Source of the DNA: Hexactinellida sp. DTS-2022
Lineage: Eukaryota; Porifera; Hexactinellida
NCBI GenBank assembly: GCA_028753945.1
Contig: JAPNXP010000001.1
Span: forward strand, 16,110,501 to 16,174,500
Direction: 5' to 3'
DNA length: 64,000 nucleotides
Position numbers and translations under genes: made by a program. Below, piece after piece: positions 21,601 to 30,539 of the stretch; position 1 is the stretch's first letter; every line of letters begins with the position of its first letter. The notes below the pieces were generated by a model. That model was not told where the DNA came from, did not search any database, and saw nothing but the letters and a program-made list of their open reading frames with translations.

Positions 21601-23164
21601 TTGTATCTGATACCATTCTTGTTTAATTTCATATATGATATTTATAGTTTGTATTGTGAATTATTGTAATTATATAATTTAAATGTTTATCTATTGTTTA
21701 TTACAATTTATAATTTAATATTAATATAATTTATTATTATTTAATTACAAGTACCATATGCATATGATAATCTGTATTTAATGTAACATGTTTACTGTTA
21801 TTGAAAATAGGATATAGCATAGTACCTATACCTGTCGACACCTGTTACACATAAAACAATTATAAATAACTTATATACTACTTGCTCAGTTTTTCTAACA
21901 GTAAATTCAGGCACTGAGAAAAGTCCTCTTTCTCAGTTTTAAAAATTCTCCTTTAGCAAGTACAGTAGAAAATGGCATTGAGGTAAACCTCCGTGTCTCC
22001 TCTAACAAATGATACAAAAATAAATTAGATTCAGTTTGGTATTGGATAGGAATTGACACTATGAACTAACCCTACTCAATGGACTTTTCAAAATTATACT
22101 TCCACTCTTTTCCCCAACATCAAGTTTGAATGTTTATAACTCCAAAATTTTTGGAAATTTTAAATACAAATTAAATCACATGAACCTCCATCTCTTCAAG
22201 TATGATTAAAAATTTTCAGAATTGTAAACAAATTTTGAGATATAGTAGTGATTTTTGATGAATACCAACCCTACATTGTATGTTAAAAACAACCAACTGA
22301 AAGTTAATTTTTTTAAAATAAATCATATTACAGTAAACCTCCGTATCTCCTATCTCGAATGATATCAAATTTATTCAAATCTGATAACTAAAAGTGAGTC
22401 AAATATCTGACTGAAGTGACCCTGGTCGAATACTAAGCCAACTTCACACTCATACTAAAGCCCTCTCTTGAGGCCAGGGACCGTCTGGAATTGAAAACAA
22501 AATCTAAAATTACAGCTGTGCCGAAGGTATTTTATACCCTATATTTTGTTGGTTGTTGATAATAATACTTTAATTTAATAAGAAATATAATAACTAGCGC
22601 GCTTCGCTTGCTAGGTCGCTTCGCGGCAGATCAAAACCATACACACCAACAGCTTCCCGGTAGGTGGTGGTTTATATACTCTAACATTGATTATAAAGCG
22701 TAAATAGGCCTTTGTAGTCGAAATTAACAATGTGAAATTTTAGTGATTACGTCATCACGCGACAATGAGTAAGCATGTTGGGAATCTGCTGTGTTCAACG
22801 TGTCCGCATCATTAATGTACATGTTCTATTAAATTTTCAGATTTTTATCTCTTAGAGGGCGCGAGTTATGTGCCATTAAGTGAATTTTCAGGGTTCTCGA
22901 AATGTGACAACTTGTCGAGGTGTGAGAAATTTTGAGTGAAACCTCAACTGTTTTAGTAGTTATTCCAGACAAAATAGAACTTTAACCTAGTAACGAGACA
23001 TTACAACATACACGTGTATAACGCGTGTTGTTGTGTGCTACCACATTATACTCACATCATCATTGTTGCAACAAACTAATCATAACACTACTATAAATAC
23101 ACAGATTATCCATTTAAACTAATTCGTACATCAAGCATCCACATATTATTCTACAAACAATCAA
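21601..23164. other. intergenic with a diverged direct repeat
   Basis: A GTAAACCTCCGT(G/A)TCTCCT motif followed by related sequence occurs at about 21983 and again at about 22335. The second is preceded by TTACAG as in the TA-MITE ends. A hairpin-rich GCGCGCTTCGCTTGC…TCGCTTCGCGGC stretch (22594-22636) resembles Helitron hairpins. No gene recognised. Confidence 0.5.
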
Positions 23165-24180
23165 ATGGCAGCTCGCTATCCCATTCCCCCTCCAGCAGCA
23201 GACCCCGTAGAGACGAACATTCCAACCGAGACACAATTAAGAAGGCAGTGCGAGACACGAATCCTCGAATTGAGAATTTTCCGTCTCGGAGTCAGAGAGA
23301 TTGCACAGGTACCAGTAGGGCCTAACTACGCTACATTCCATTTGCCCACTGTTGCTACTGGGAAACAAGGTAGAGCTCCTGGCGAGTTGCAATACCCATG
23401 TGGTGTCGCCATTAACGAAGCTACAAATCAGATATTAGTAGCCAATTGTAACAATCACAGAATAGAGATATTCTCCGAAACAGGAGAGTATCTCAATCGG
23501 TTAAGTGACGGACAGTTGTACCATCCATATGGCATAGTTATTCATAGGAACAGTTTGTATGTTAGTTGCAACTGGATACACAGTATTACACACTGTGAGC
23601 AAATATTCGCTAACTGATTTTAGCTTCATTAAGCGGATAGGCAAGAAGGGATCGATTAACGGAGAATTCCAATATCCTTTACAACTAACAACAGATCCCA
23701 ACGGACAGGTGTTCATAGCAGAGAACGATAACAACAGAATATGTGTATTCGACACCGACCTAAACCATGTGAGGAACATCACACATCAGGCATTAACAAA
23801 CCCATATGACGTCAAGCTATCGCATGACCGCGTATACGTACTGTGTCCATACGAAAATCCGTCTATGCTGGTACTGTCACTAGAGGGAGACATGCTACAC
23901 TCTCTCATTTTCAAAGGAGAAGGAATGGATGTGTTATGGCCATGGTTCTTCTGTTTGGACACAAATAACAACATTGTCATTAGCGAAGCTAGCTAGCACA
24001 CACTCCATTCGTGTATTCTCCCCAGCAGGCAACCTCCTACACACCATAGGAAGAGAGGGACACGAACAAGGAATGTTATATCGGCCCCAAGGAATAGTTA
24101 TAGATACAAACGGGAGATTAGTTGGTGTATCCTATAACAAAATTACGGTCTCCAAATATTTAGTTAGCTTTTTGTATTAG
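23165..24180 (+). pseudogene. NHL-repeat protein gene broken by frameshifts
   Basis: Paralogue of the NHL gene at 14923. The first frame (23165-23617) has a coiled-coil-like N-terminus (RRQCETRILELRIFRLGVRE) and NHL blades (GRAPGELQYPCGVAINEATN, HRIEIFSETGEYL), then stops. NHL homology continues in a second frame from about 23565 (SKYSLTDFSFIKRIG … DNNRICVFDTDLNHV) to a stop at 23996. It goes on in a third frame from about 24000 (SIRVFSPAGNLLHTIG … GIVIDTNG). The breaks lie near 23575-23590 and 23985-24000, the latter in a GCTAGCTAGC stretch. A third shift near 24140 is suspected. No splice signals explain these jumps. Assembly or base-calling errors are the alternative, but two or three in 1 kb favour a pseudogene. 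Confidence 0.75.
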
Positions 24181-24190
24181 TTTGTTATTT

Positions 24191-25470
24191 GGGAAAATTC
24201 CAAAAATACTCAAGTTTTTTAAAAATTTCCAAATATACTCAACTTTTTACTGATACTCAAATATAAAACTAGATCTTTCCGAATCTACTCAAGTTTTTCA
24301 AAATAATTCCAAATCTACTCAAGTTTTTCAAAATAATTCCAAATCTACTCAAGTTTTCAGAATAATTCCAATTCTGCTCAAGTTTTTTCAATAAATTCCA
24401 AATCTACTCAACTTTTCAGTAAATTCACAGATCTACTCAAGTTTAGAAAGGCTATATTTAGTCTATCTTAAATATTAAATCACAATGTTTTTGTGTTTGC
24501 TTGTTTGTTTGTTTGTTCAGAATTGATTGAGGAACTGGTAAAAGCTACAGACTTAAAATTGAGCAGGGGGGTAGGGATACTGTATGTACAAACAAGTTCA
24601 ATTTCTAAAAAGATATTCAAATCTTCCATCACAAAAGGTGTGAAAACCTTTAGCCAATTAAATTCGAGGGGTGTTCCAGTATGGATTAGCAGCTAGCATT
24701 TCAATTAGTATAATCGAATGCTTTTAGTGTCTGTCAAATGTTAAGTATGCATTATGGAATACTGAGAAAGTAATCTAATTGATCGAGAGGAAGTTCAGGC
24801 ATTTAATCAGTTATTTGTGTTCTGTCTGTCTAGCCATACATTTATAACATTCCATTGTGTTATTTGTTATCAAATTATTATCAATCAATACAATAACTTC
24901 TCCACGTCCCAAAGTTAGGGGTCCACTGGTACAGTTTCTTAGTGATATTTAATTATATATTTGGAATTGGTATATTATTATACATGGACAAGCTCATATA
25001 TCTAGAAAATTATCTGTTCAAATTTGCATAAATATCCAAATTATTTAATCTGTCCTTATAGAAACCTGTAGCTAGGATGAACGGATATAAATAGACAGCT
25101 AGCGGCCAACCATCAAGAACGACATTTAATTTGAAAAGGAGATGCTTTAAATACAAGCGAGGGCCGTAGGCCCGAGTACAAGTTGTAAGGACGCGCGTAG
25201 AGCAGACGAGCAGATTGTACTAATAAATATTTTTTGTGGTTGGGATCTCCATACTAGTTTCAATAATCCAATAAAACTTGAGTATATTTGGAATAATCCA
25301 ATAAAACTTGAGTATATTTGGAATAATCCAATAAAACTTGAGTATATTTGGAATAATCCGGTAAAACTTGAGTATATTTGGAAAAACTTGATTATATTTA
25401 CAAATTAGTTGAGTATTGTTGAGTATATTTGGAAATTTTTAAAAAACTTGAGTATTTTTGGAATTTTCCC
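24191..25470. mobile_element. Mutator-like non-autonomous element with perfect 10-bp target duplication
   Basis: Begins GGGAAAATTCCAAAAATACT and ends with the inverse …AGTATTTTTGGAATTTTCCC. The flanks 24181-24190 and 25471-25480 are both TTTGTTATTT, an exact 10-bp duplication. Long subterminal regions on both sides are iterated AATCTACTCAAGTTTTTC-like (left) and TTGAGTATATTTGGAATAAT-like (right) units of 25-30 bp. A 9-10-bp duplication suits Mutator-like elements. The 24485-24710 interior resembles an old Helitron copy (GTTTGTTTGTTCAGAATTGA … CCAATTAAATTCGAGG). It inserted immediately after the stop codon of the NHL pseudogene. A second copy starts at 58586. Confidence 0.85.
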
Positions 25471-25511
25471 TTTGTTATTTATTCTCTTTTAAACAACAAT
25501 AAAATCATGAA

Positions 25512-25656
25512 TTTACTTATACAGCGATCATTGGCGTTTGTATTAAAAAAACCGGCTAGTTTCTAGCGCTGGTGTTTTGTATAAACATAAAAAAACAACG
25601 CTAGAAACTAGCCAGGTTTTTTAATACAAACGCCGATGATCGCTTGTATAAGTAAA
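25512..25656. repeat. 145-bp foldback hairpin
   Basis: Near-perfect palindrome: TTTACTTATACAGCGATCAT … inverse, with a short loop around TTTTGTATAAACATAAA. A sister element lies at 28108-28251 with different inner arms. Possibly a MITE of unknown class. Confidence 0.85.
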
Positions 25657-25766
25657 CTCTAAAATAATATCCCACATTTTCACATCTATTGTTTAAATTA
25701 CGATTCCTCTACTTTCAACAGCCACCGTCGCTCCAATAAGAGCATCCGATCCTCGTATAGGAGCGA

Positions 25767-25965
25767 CAGTGGCTCCAGTAAGAGCATCGGATGCTCTAAT
25801 TGTTCATAATAGACGAACTTTTTGCAGAGGGGACCAAATATTGTGTATCAATAAACGGATGTTCAAATTAAGAGAGTTCATAATAAGCGAACCCAACATA
25901 ATAGAAACTCAATGGAGGGAGGTTCGGGACCCAAGAGTGGTATTCATAATAAGCGACCCTGACTG
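25767..25965. mobile_element. MITE of the TTCATAATAAGC family
   Basis: CAGTGGCTCCAGTAAGAGCA at the left and …AAGCGACCCTGACTG followed by TA at the right. Internal motif GAGTTCATAATAAGCGAACC. A second small hairpin (25722-25770, GCCACCGTCGCTCC…GGAGCGACAGTGGC) abuts it on the left. Confidence 0.55.
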
Positions 25966-26062
25966 TATGTACACGTATACTAGTTTTTGGATAAATTAGA
26001 TCTGATTGTAATTCGGATCACACTTGAAAAACATATTTATCACAATATTATTGAATTAGTAA

Positions 26063-26527
26063 ATGGCATCTAATTCATACTTTCTGTCCTACTGGGGGAG
26101 TTATTGCAAAGATACTTTGAAGCAATTAATTTTGGGAGATGATCAGGGACTCAAATATTCAGAAGGACTGCTCAACACTCTCTGCTACGAAACAGATGTG
26201 GGGTGTATCCCTCGAGGTATTAAGCTGGATTCTGGAAGCACCACACCCAAATACGCTAATACAAAGAATTGGAATAAGCAGATAAAAGGTTGTTATTGGT
26301 GTGTAGATGATGACACGAGTTGGAATGGAATATGTTGTTCTAAGGAGTGTTTATTCTATCTACACGACTGGTGTATTGAGAGAGTTGAATATTTCACGAA
26401 AAAAAGGTTCTGCAGACTTCCTGGATGCGGCAAGAATACAACTAATCACCATTTGTACTGTAAGGCAAAACACAAAGCTAAATTTGATGTGACATTCCCT
26501 CAGTGGGCTAATCATAAAAAAAGTTAA
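26063..26527 (+). CDS. hypothetical Cys/His-rich protein (probable zinc-binding)
   Basis: 154 residues, start ATGGCATC at 26063. Family not recognised. The C-terminal half has clustered Cys and His: CYWC, then CCSKEC, FYLHDWC, FCRLPGCGKNTTNHHLYC and HKAKH. This suggests one or two zinc-binding modules (inference). A nonsense-bearing paralogue is at 28636-28880, which suggests the N-terminal ~80 residues were once under coding constraint. Downstream, 26550-26585 could encode another Cys-rich snippet (WKCASSGCTGRTQC) before a possible GTACGT donor, so the real gene may have more exons. No membrane segment or signal peptide. Confidence 0.5.
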   Translation: MASNSYFLSYWGSYCKDTLKQLILGDDQGLKYSEGLLNTLCYETDVGCIPRGIKLDSGSTTPKYANTKNWNKQIKGCYWCVDDDTSWNGICCSKECLFYLHDWCIERVEYFTKKRFCRLPGCGKNTTNHHLYCKAKHKAKFDVTFPQWANHKKS

Positions 26528-27109
26528 ACCCCTCACAGACGGGATGGAAGTGTGCTTCTTCTGGTTGCACAGGCCGCACCCAATGTACGTATAATTAACT
26601 GAATTTCAATATTTAAATTACATTTCATTTTAGGTAATATAATTTAATAATGTTTGAATTGTAAAGACTTCAAATGTTTAATTAATTTAACTAAATAAAC
26701 TTACATATTGTTCAATTGTTTGATACATTCTATTCCAAAAATATATTTGCCTCGTGGCATGGATACCCGGGTGGTCAATATGATATGCCTCTAAGATTTT
26801 AGCTATTTCAGAACTAAGATGGTTTTCGAAACGTTCCAAAATGCCTCACTTGTTACGAATTATCTACAAGGAATAGTATTTAGAATAAAGGTTAGTGAGA
26901 GGGTAGGGAATAAACGAGAGCCATTAGAATATTTATTTACTGAGAGTATTCTTTCTTCTAATCGGAAATTTGAAGCCTTCAAACGGAAATTTAACCGAAG
27001 GTATCTTGGTCCAGTTTGAACTTATACGACAAACTATAAACTATATTTATTATAATACGATAAACTATATAACCTTGTGTATACGGGCTAGCCTAGTTAG
27101 AATGTAAGA
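26528..27109. other. intergenic; possible extra exon of the Cys-rich gene
   Basis: 26550-26585 has a possible acceptor (CCCCTCACAG) and Cys-rich reading frame. The rest is AT-rich. The 66-codon ORF at 26819-27019 has no recognisable family. Confidence 0.35.
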
Positions 27110-27190
27110 AGTGGTAAACCTTTTCTTACATTTAAGGCATTCGTACGGCTTGTCTCCCGTGACAGGCACATTATTATGAAGGAAAAAATT
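27110..27190 (-). pseudogene. C2H2 zinc-finger fragment
   Basis: On the minus strand the reading TGDKPYECLKCKKRFTTS is a C2H2 linker plus the first half of a finger (C-x2-C present, His pair missing). It lies opposite in strand to the fingers at 27430-27675, so this is rearranged zinc-finger debris. Confidence 0.6.
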
Positions 27191-27429
27191 TCCTGCACCC
27201 TAAGGTGTTACCCATAATAGGTATAATTATGGTACGTATTATCGGTATAATTCATGATGCGACATTATTTGAATGAGGAAATTTTTTACGGAACTCAAAC
27301 AGAGGTTTATTCTGTAATTTATGGGCCATAAAATCTGGCAGCATCCGACACCTAAATGGAATCACACTGCAAGCACCTTAACCAATCCCCTCACGTGCTT
27401 GTGTGATCTTAAATTATAATTATAGAGAA

Positions 27430-27675
27430 CACGCATATTCACACAGGAATTAATTTATTCATATGTGAGATTTGCAATAAGTAGTTTACTGGAAAGCTAA
27501 ACCTCACTGTACACCGGATACACACGGGAGAGAAACCGTTTCAGTGCACTACATGAAATAAAAGGTTTAGCGTATCCAACTACTCATGTCCGTACCACCA
27601 ATGCAGTTTGCAATAATAGATTTTCTATTTCTTCCAAGCAGAAACAGACATGAAAGGACACACAAAAAAAGTTAG
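27430..27675 (+). pseudogene. decayed C2H2 zinc-finger gene
   Basis: One frame reads a finger CEICNK-stop-FTGKLNLTVHRIH, the linker TGEKPFQC, then TT-stop-NKRFSVSNYS. A terminal RHERTH-KKS-stop follows near 27650 after a gap. Finger spacing C-x2-C … H-x3-H is intact in the first finger apart from the stop. In the second, the second Cys codon has become TGA. Around 27310-27390 a further SGSIRHLN-type remnant is visible. No intact product possible. Confidence 0.7.
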
Positions 27676-28107
27676 ATAGCAAGCAAAAATTGGAAAAGTA
27701 GCTTTTCAATTAACGTTAATAGTTAATTTAATAAATCTACGAAATTTCTACATAGTGGCAGCCTTGAATAATCACTAATAAATGCTAGTAAATTTACTAG
27801 TCTTCTCAAACTGCCTTTGCATTGAAAAAGATTGCATCTGAAGATAACGCTGAATTGCGCAAGAAAAGTCCATTGAAGTCCTTGGAAGTCGCTACCTGTC
27901 ACACTCAAGTATAGTGTATACTGTGAATGATTTAGGTAACAATTTAAATACTTTTCCAATTCTTTTTATACTTCATTTTTTCTTAAATATTAAAATATGG
28001 GTTATTTATATATTTCAATAGGTTGTGGAGTGGTGTTTCATCGCCTCTACACATTTCTTACAATGGAGGAAGTTAAATTATTTTTATTGTTATTATTACT
28101 TTAAGAG

Positions 28108-28251
28108 TTTACTTATCCACCGATCATCGGCGTTTGTATTAAAAAACCTCGCTACTTTCTACCGATTGTTTTTTATGTTTATAAAAAACACCATCGGTAG
28201 AAAGTAGCGAGGTTATTTAATACAAACGCCGATGATCGGTGGATAAGTAAA
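28108..28251. repeat. 144-bp foldback hairpin, sister of 25512-25656
   Basis: TTTACTTATCCACCGATCAT … inverse, loop around TTTTTATGTTTATAAAA. The outer arm (CGATCATCGGCGTTTGTATT) is the same as at 25512. The inner arm differs from it at several positions, and each difference is matched in the opposite arm. Confidence 0.85.
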
Positions 28252-28635
28252 TTCTTACTTTAAATACCCTTGCAAGTTTTAAGTAATTTTATGTAAAATA
28301 TTTCATTTTTTCAGAATCTTTTGATTTTGCTATTTATGAGAGTATTTGAATCTATATTTCTCAGCTCGTATTGTCAAAACATACTATGTACTGGCAAAAT
28401 TTCCTAGTCAATTAACATCAATAATATTCTTTAAGTTTAGAAGTTCAAGCAGCAGTTTTCCACAAACTGGCTCAGGTTCTCGAAGGTCTTTTTCTACTCT
28501 ACATCTTCTCCTGTTCCCCAATCATTTTTTACACAACAAACAAACAAACAAACAATAGAGTTTCATTATTGATTATGTATACATATATTTCGGACTACTA
28601 GCTATATATAATCACCCTAAAATACATAATATATA

Positions 28636-28880
28636 ATGGCATCTAAATCTGAGTGGAGTCCCTTTATCTGCTACTAGGGAAACTATTGTAGAGATAGTTT
28701 CACCGCTAATGAGCGGAGAGGATCAACAAGAATTCAAATATTCAGAACGACTGCTCAACACTCTGTGCTACGAAACAGATGTAGGTTGTATTCCTAGAGG
28801 AATTAAGCTGGATTCTGGAGGCACCACACGGTCCACACCCAAATACGATAATAAAGAGAATTGGAATAAGCAGATATAAG
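28636..28880 (+). pseudogene. dead paralogue of the Cys-rich gene at 26063
   Basis: Starts ATGGCATCTAAATC, closely matching 26063. A TGG codon of the paralogue is TAG here (about 28674), and the frame is lost before the shared LLNTLCYETDVGCIPRGIKL region (28751-28812), which is still readable. Homology ends at NWNKQI (about 28876), where the RanBD relic begins. Confidence 0.7.
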
Positions 28881-28889
28881 TGACCCATT

Positions 28890-29520
28890 CGCTCAACTGA
28901 ATTTAATGGGGATAGGCAGTGGCCAAGCTGCACCAAGCCGTGTGCCCTTCCAGCTTAACTTATCTGCTTCGGGCAGCGGACCGACCGAACTAAGTCTCTC
29001 TTCAAAGGAATCCAACAATTCGTTTGGATCCCTTATCAAGGTAGACACCTCTGATACCTCCACAGAAGTCTTCATATGCACTGCGGAACACGATGTTCTT
29101 ATAGACCTGCCTTTAGTAAGACAGAACTGACGAGGAATCCGAAGACGTATTATCTGTCAGAGAGGCAAGCTGTTATGAGATTCTGCAAAGATAATTATTA
29201 GTGAACCATAATGATTAATTATATATAACTTATATACTTCACAACAAAGCTGTTCCTGTACCGAGACAAAAAGTGGTTGGAGAGAGGAGTCGGGGATATG
29301 AAGTGCTGCAGAAGCGTAACGAGCACAAGTTCCGCCTGCTAATGCGGTGAGAAATAGTCATGAAGTTGTGTTGTAACCTCATTCTATCCAGCCTGGACCG
29401 ACAAAAGCGTCCTGTGGTCTGCTCACACGGACTTCTCTGAACAGACAGACTCCGAGTCTCTGACCCTGGCGATTAGATTCAAGACTCTTAGCGGCTATGA
29501 TCTGTCCGTTTCGGTAATAG
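28890..29520 (+). pseudogene. Ran-binding-domain (RanBD1) gene relic
   Basis: Three blocks read as a RanBD1: DEESEDVLSVREA (29130-29170); LFLYRDKKWLERGVGDMK then, in a shifted frame, VLQKRNEHKFRLLMR (29250-29345); and DKSVLWSAHTDFSEQ…LTLAIRFKTLSGYDLSV (29398-29515). Acceptor-like sites precede the second and third blocks and GTGAGA follows the second, so it was once a spliced gene of the RanBP/NUP50/RanBP3 kind that binds Ran-GTP. A 1-nt shift inside block 2 and the unclear junction after block 1 suggest loss of function. The ORF at 28906-29130 (Ser-rich, LSLSSKESNNSFGS) may be its N-terminal linker. A sequencing error in block 2 would make it a real gene. Confidence 0.6.
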
Positions 29521-29563
29521 GAGGTAACCAGGAGGAAGGCGCTCTCCTCCGAGGCTACTCTGC

Positions 29564-29681
29564 GTGGAGGCGCTTAGATAGGTATATGGCATCCTCTATG
29601 CAGTAGTTATTTAGGAGATATGCATATCTCCTAAACAACTACTGCATAGAGGATGCTGTGTTTCTGTCTAAGCGCCTCCAC
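29564..29681. repeat. 118-bp near-perfect hairpin
   Basis: Left arm GTGGAGGCGCTTAGATAGG…, right arm …GTCTAAGCGCCTCCAC, with centre GGAGATATGCATATCTCC. Arms pair over about 55 bp with few mismatches and almost no loop. It follows the RanBD relic directly and precedes the hAT MITE. Confidence 0.85.
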
Positions 29682-29705
29682 CGTGACGCTAGAGGGATAT
29701 CATAT

Positions 29706-29995
29706 CAGGGGCGTCAGAAGGGGGGGGCACGTGCCTCCCTCAAAAATCTCGGTGCCCCCCTCATCTGTGCATCCCTCGCCTGTGCCCCCTTCCCCTGTCC
29801 TAATATATGAAATAACAACACCAATGATATACAGGAGTTCAAAGTCTTGATACTACTGCTCTTACCCGATGTGAAACTATCAAAAAAGACATAAAGTCAC
29901 GTGGGGTTTTATACTACTAAGAATTAGTTTTTGGTCTGTGCCCCCCCCTAAATTCTGATTGCCCCCTCCCCGATTTCACGCTTCCGACGCCCCTG
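29706..29995. mobile_element. hAT MITE with perfect 8-bp duplication TATCATAT
   Basis: Ends CAGGGGCGTCAGAAGG and …CTTCCGACGCCCCTG. Both flanks are TATCATAT (29698-29705 and 29996-30003). The interior has G-run / C-run subterminal sequence (GTGCCCCCC). Classic hAT signature. Its insertion split an older GC-rich, formerly coding-looking sequence. Confidence 0.92.
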
Positions 29996-30003
29996 TATCA
30001 TAT

Positions 30004-30539
30004 ACGCCGTGTTCTACTTGAGAGTCGAGACCCCCTACATGGCTGTCTCCGCTACGCCCGGACAGACCTGTGTATGCCAGCAGGACACAGCCCCGCCCCG
30101 CCCCAGCCCGAGGCGCTAACGATAAGAAGATCCTCAGCAAGGTAGCACGAAGCTCTCATTCGGCTTCGCAGATAAGAAGGCTCCCCGGAAGCAGACCAGC
30201 GCCGCACTTCCCCTTTTTCCTATCATACCGCTTCTTTTGTAATTACACGTAAATTTTGACGTGATATAATTGTATCTCTATTACGGCAAAAGTACGTTAA
30301 ATGGTACACTTTCCATACTCCTCAGATTACATAATCGGACTTGTATAATGTTATTGTATAACAGTGTCTTATGTCTGGTTTGCTAATTGATAATTAATTA
30401 AAGTAATTATGTCACTCAATACTACTCTAATACGTATTATGTCAACACCTCTTCAATGAATATCCCAAACTAGCAAATAGTATATACGTGTATATATATA
30501 TATAAGTAGTATTTGCATGTAATGTATAATCTGGCTTGA
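30004..30539. other. GC-rich relic then AT-rich spacer upstream of STIL
   Basis: 30004-30215 is GC-rich and could read YAVFYLRVETPYMAVSATPG and KLSFGFADKKAPRK in different frames. This may be the tail of the broken RanBD-side gene, but no family is recognised. 30216-30539 is AT-rich and likely STIL 5' flank. Confidence 0.4.

Noticed and set aside
24191-25470. Reading the GGGAAAATTCC element as hAT
   Set aside because: The flanking duplication is 10 bp, not 8, and the long iterated subterminal arms are more Mutator-like.
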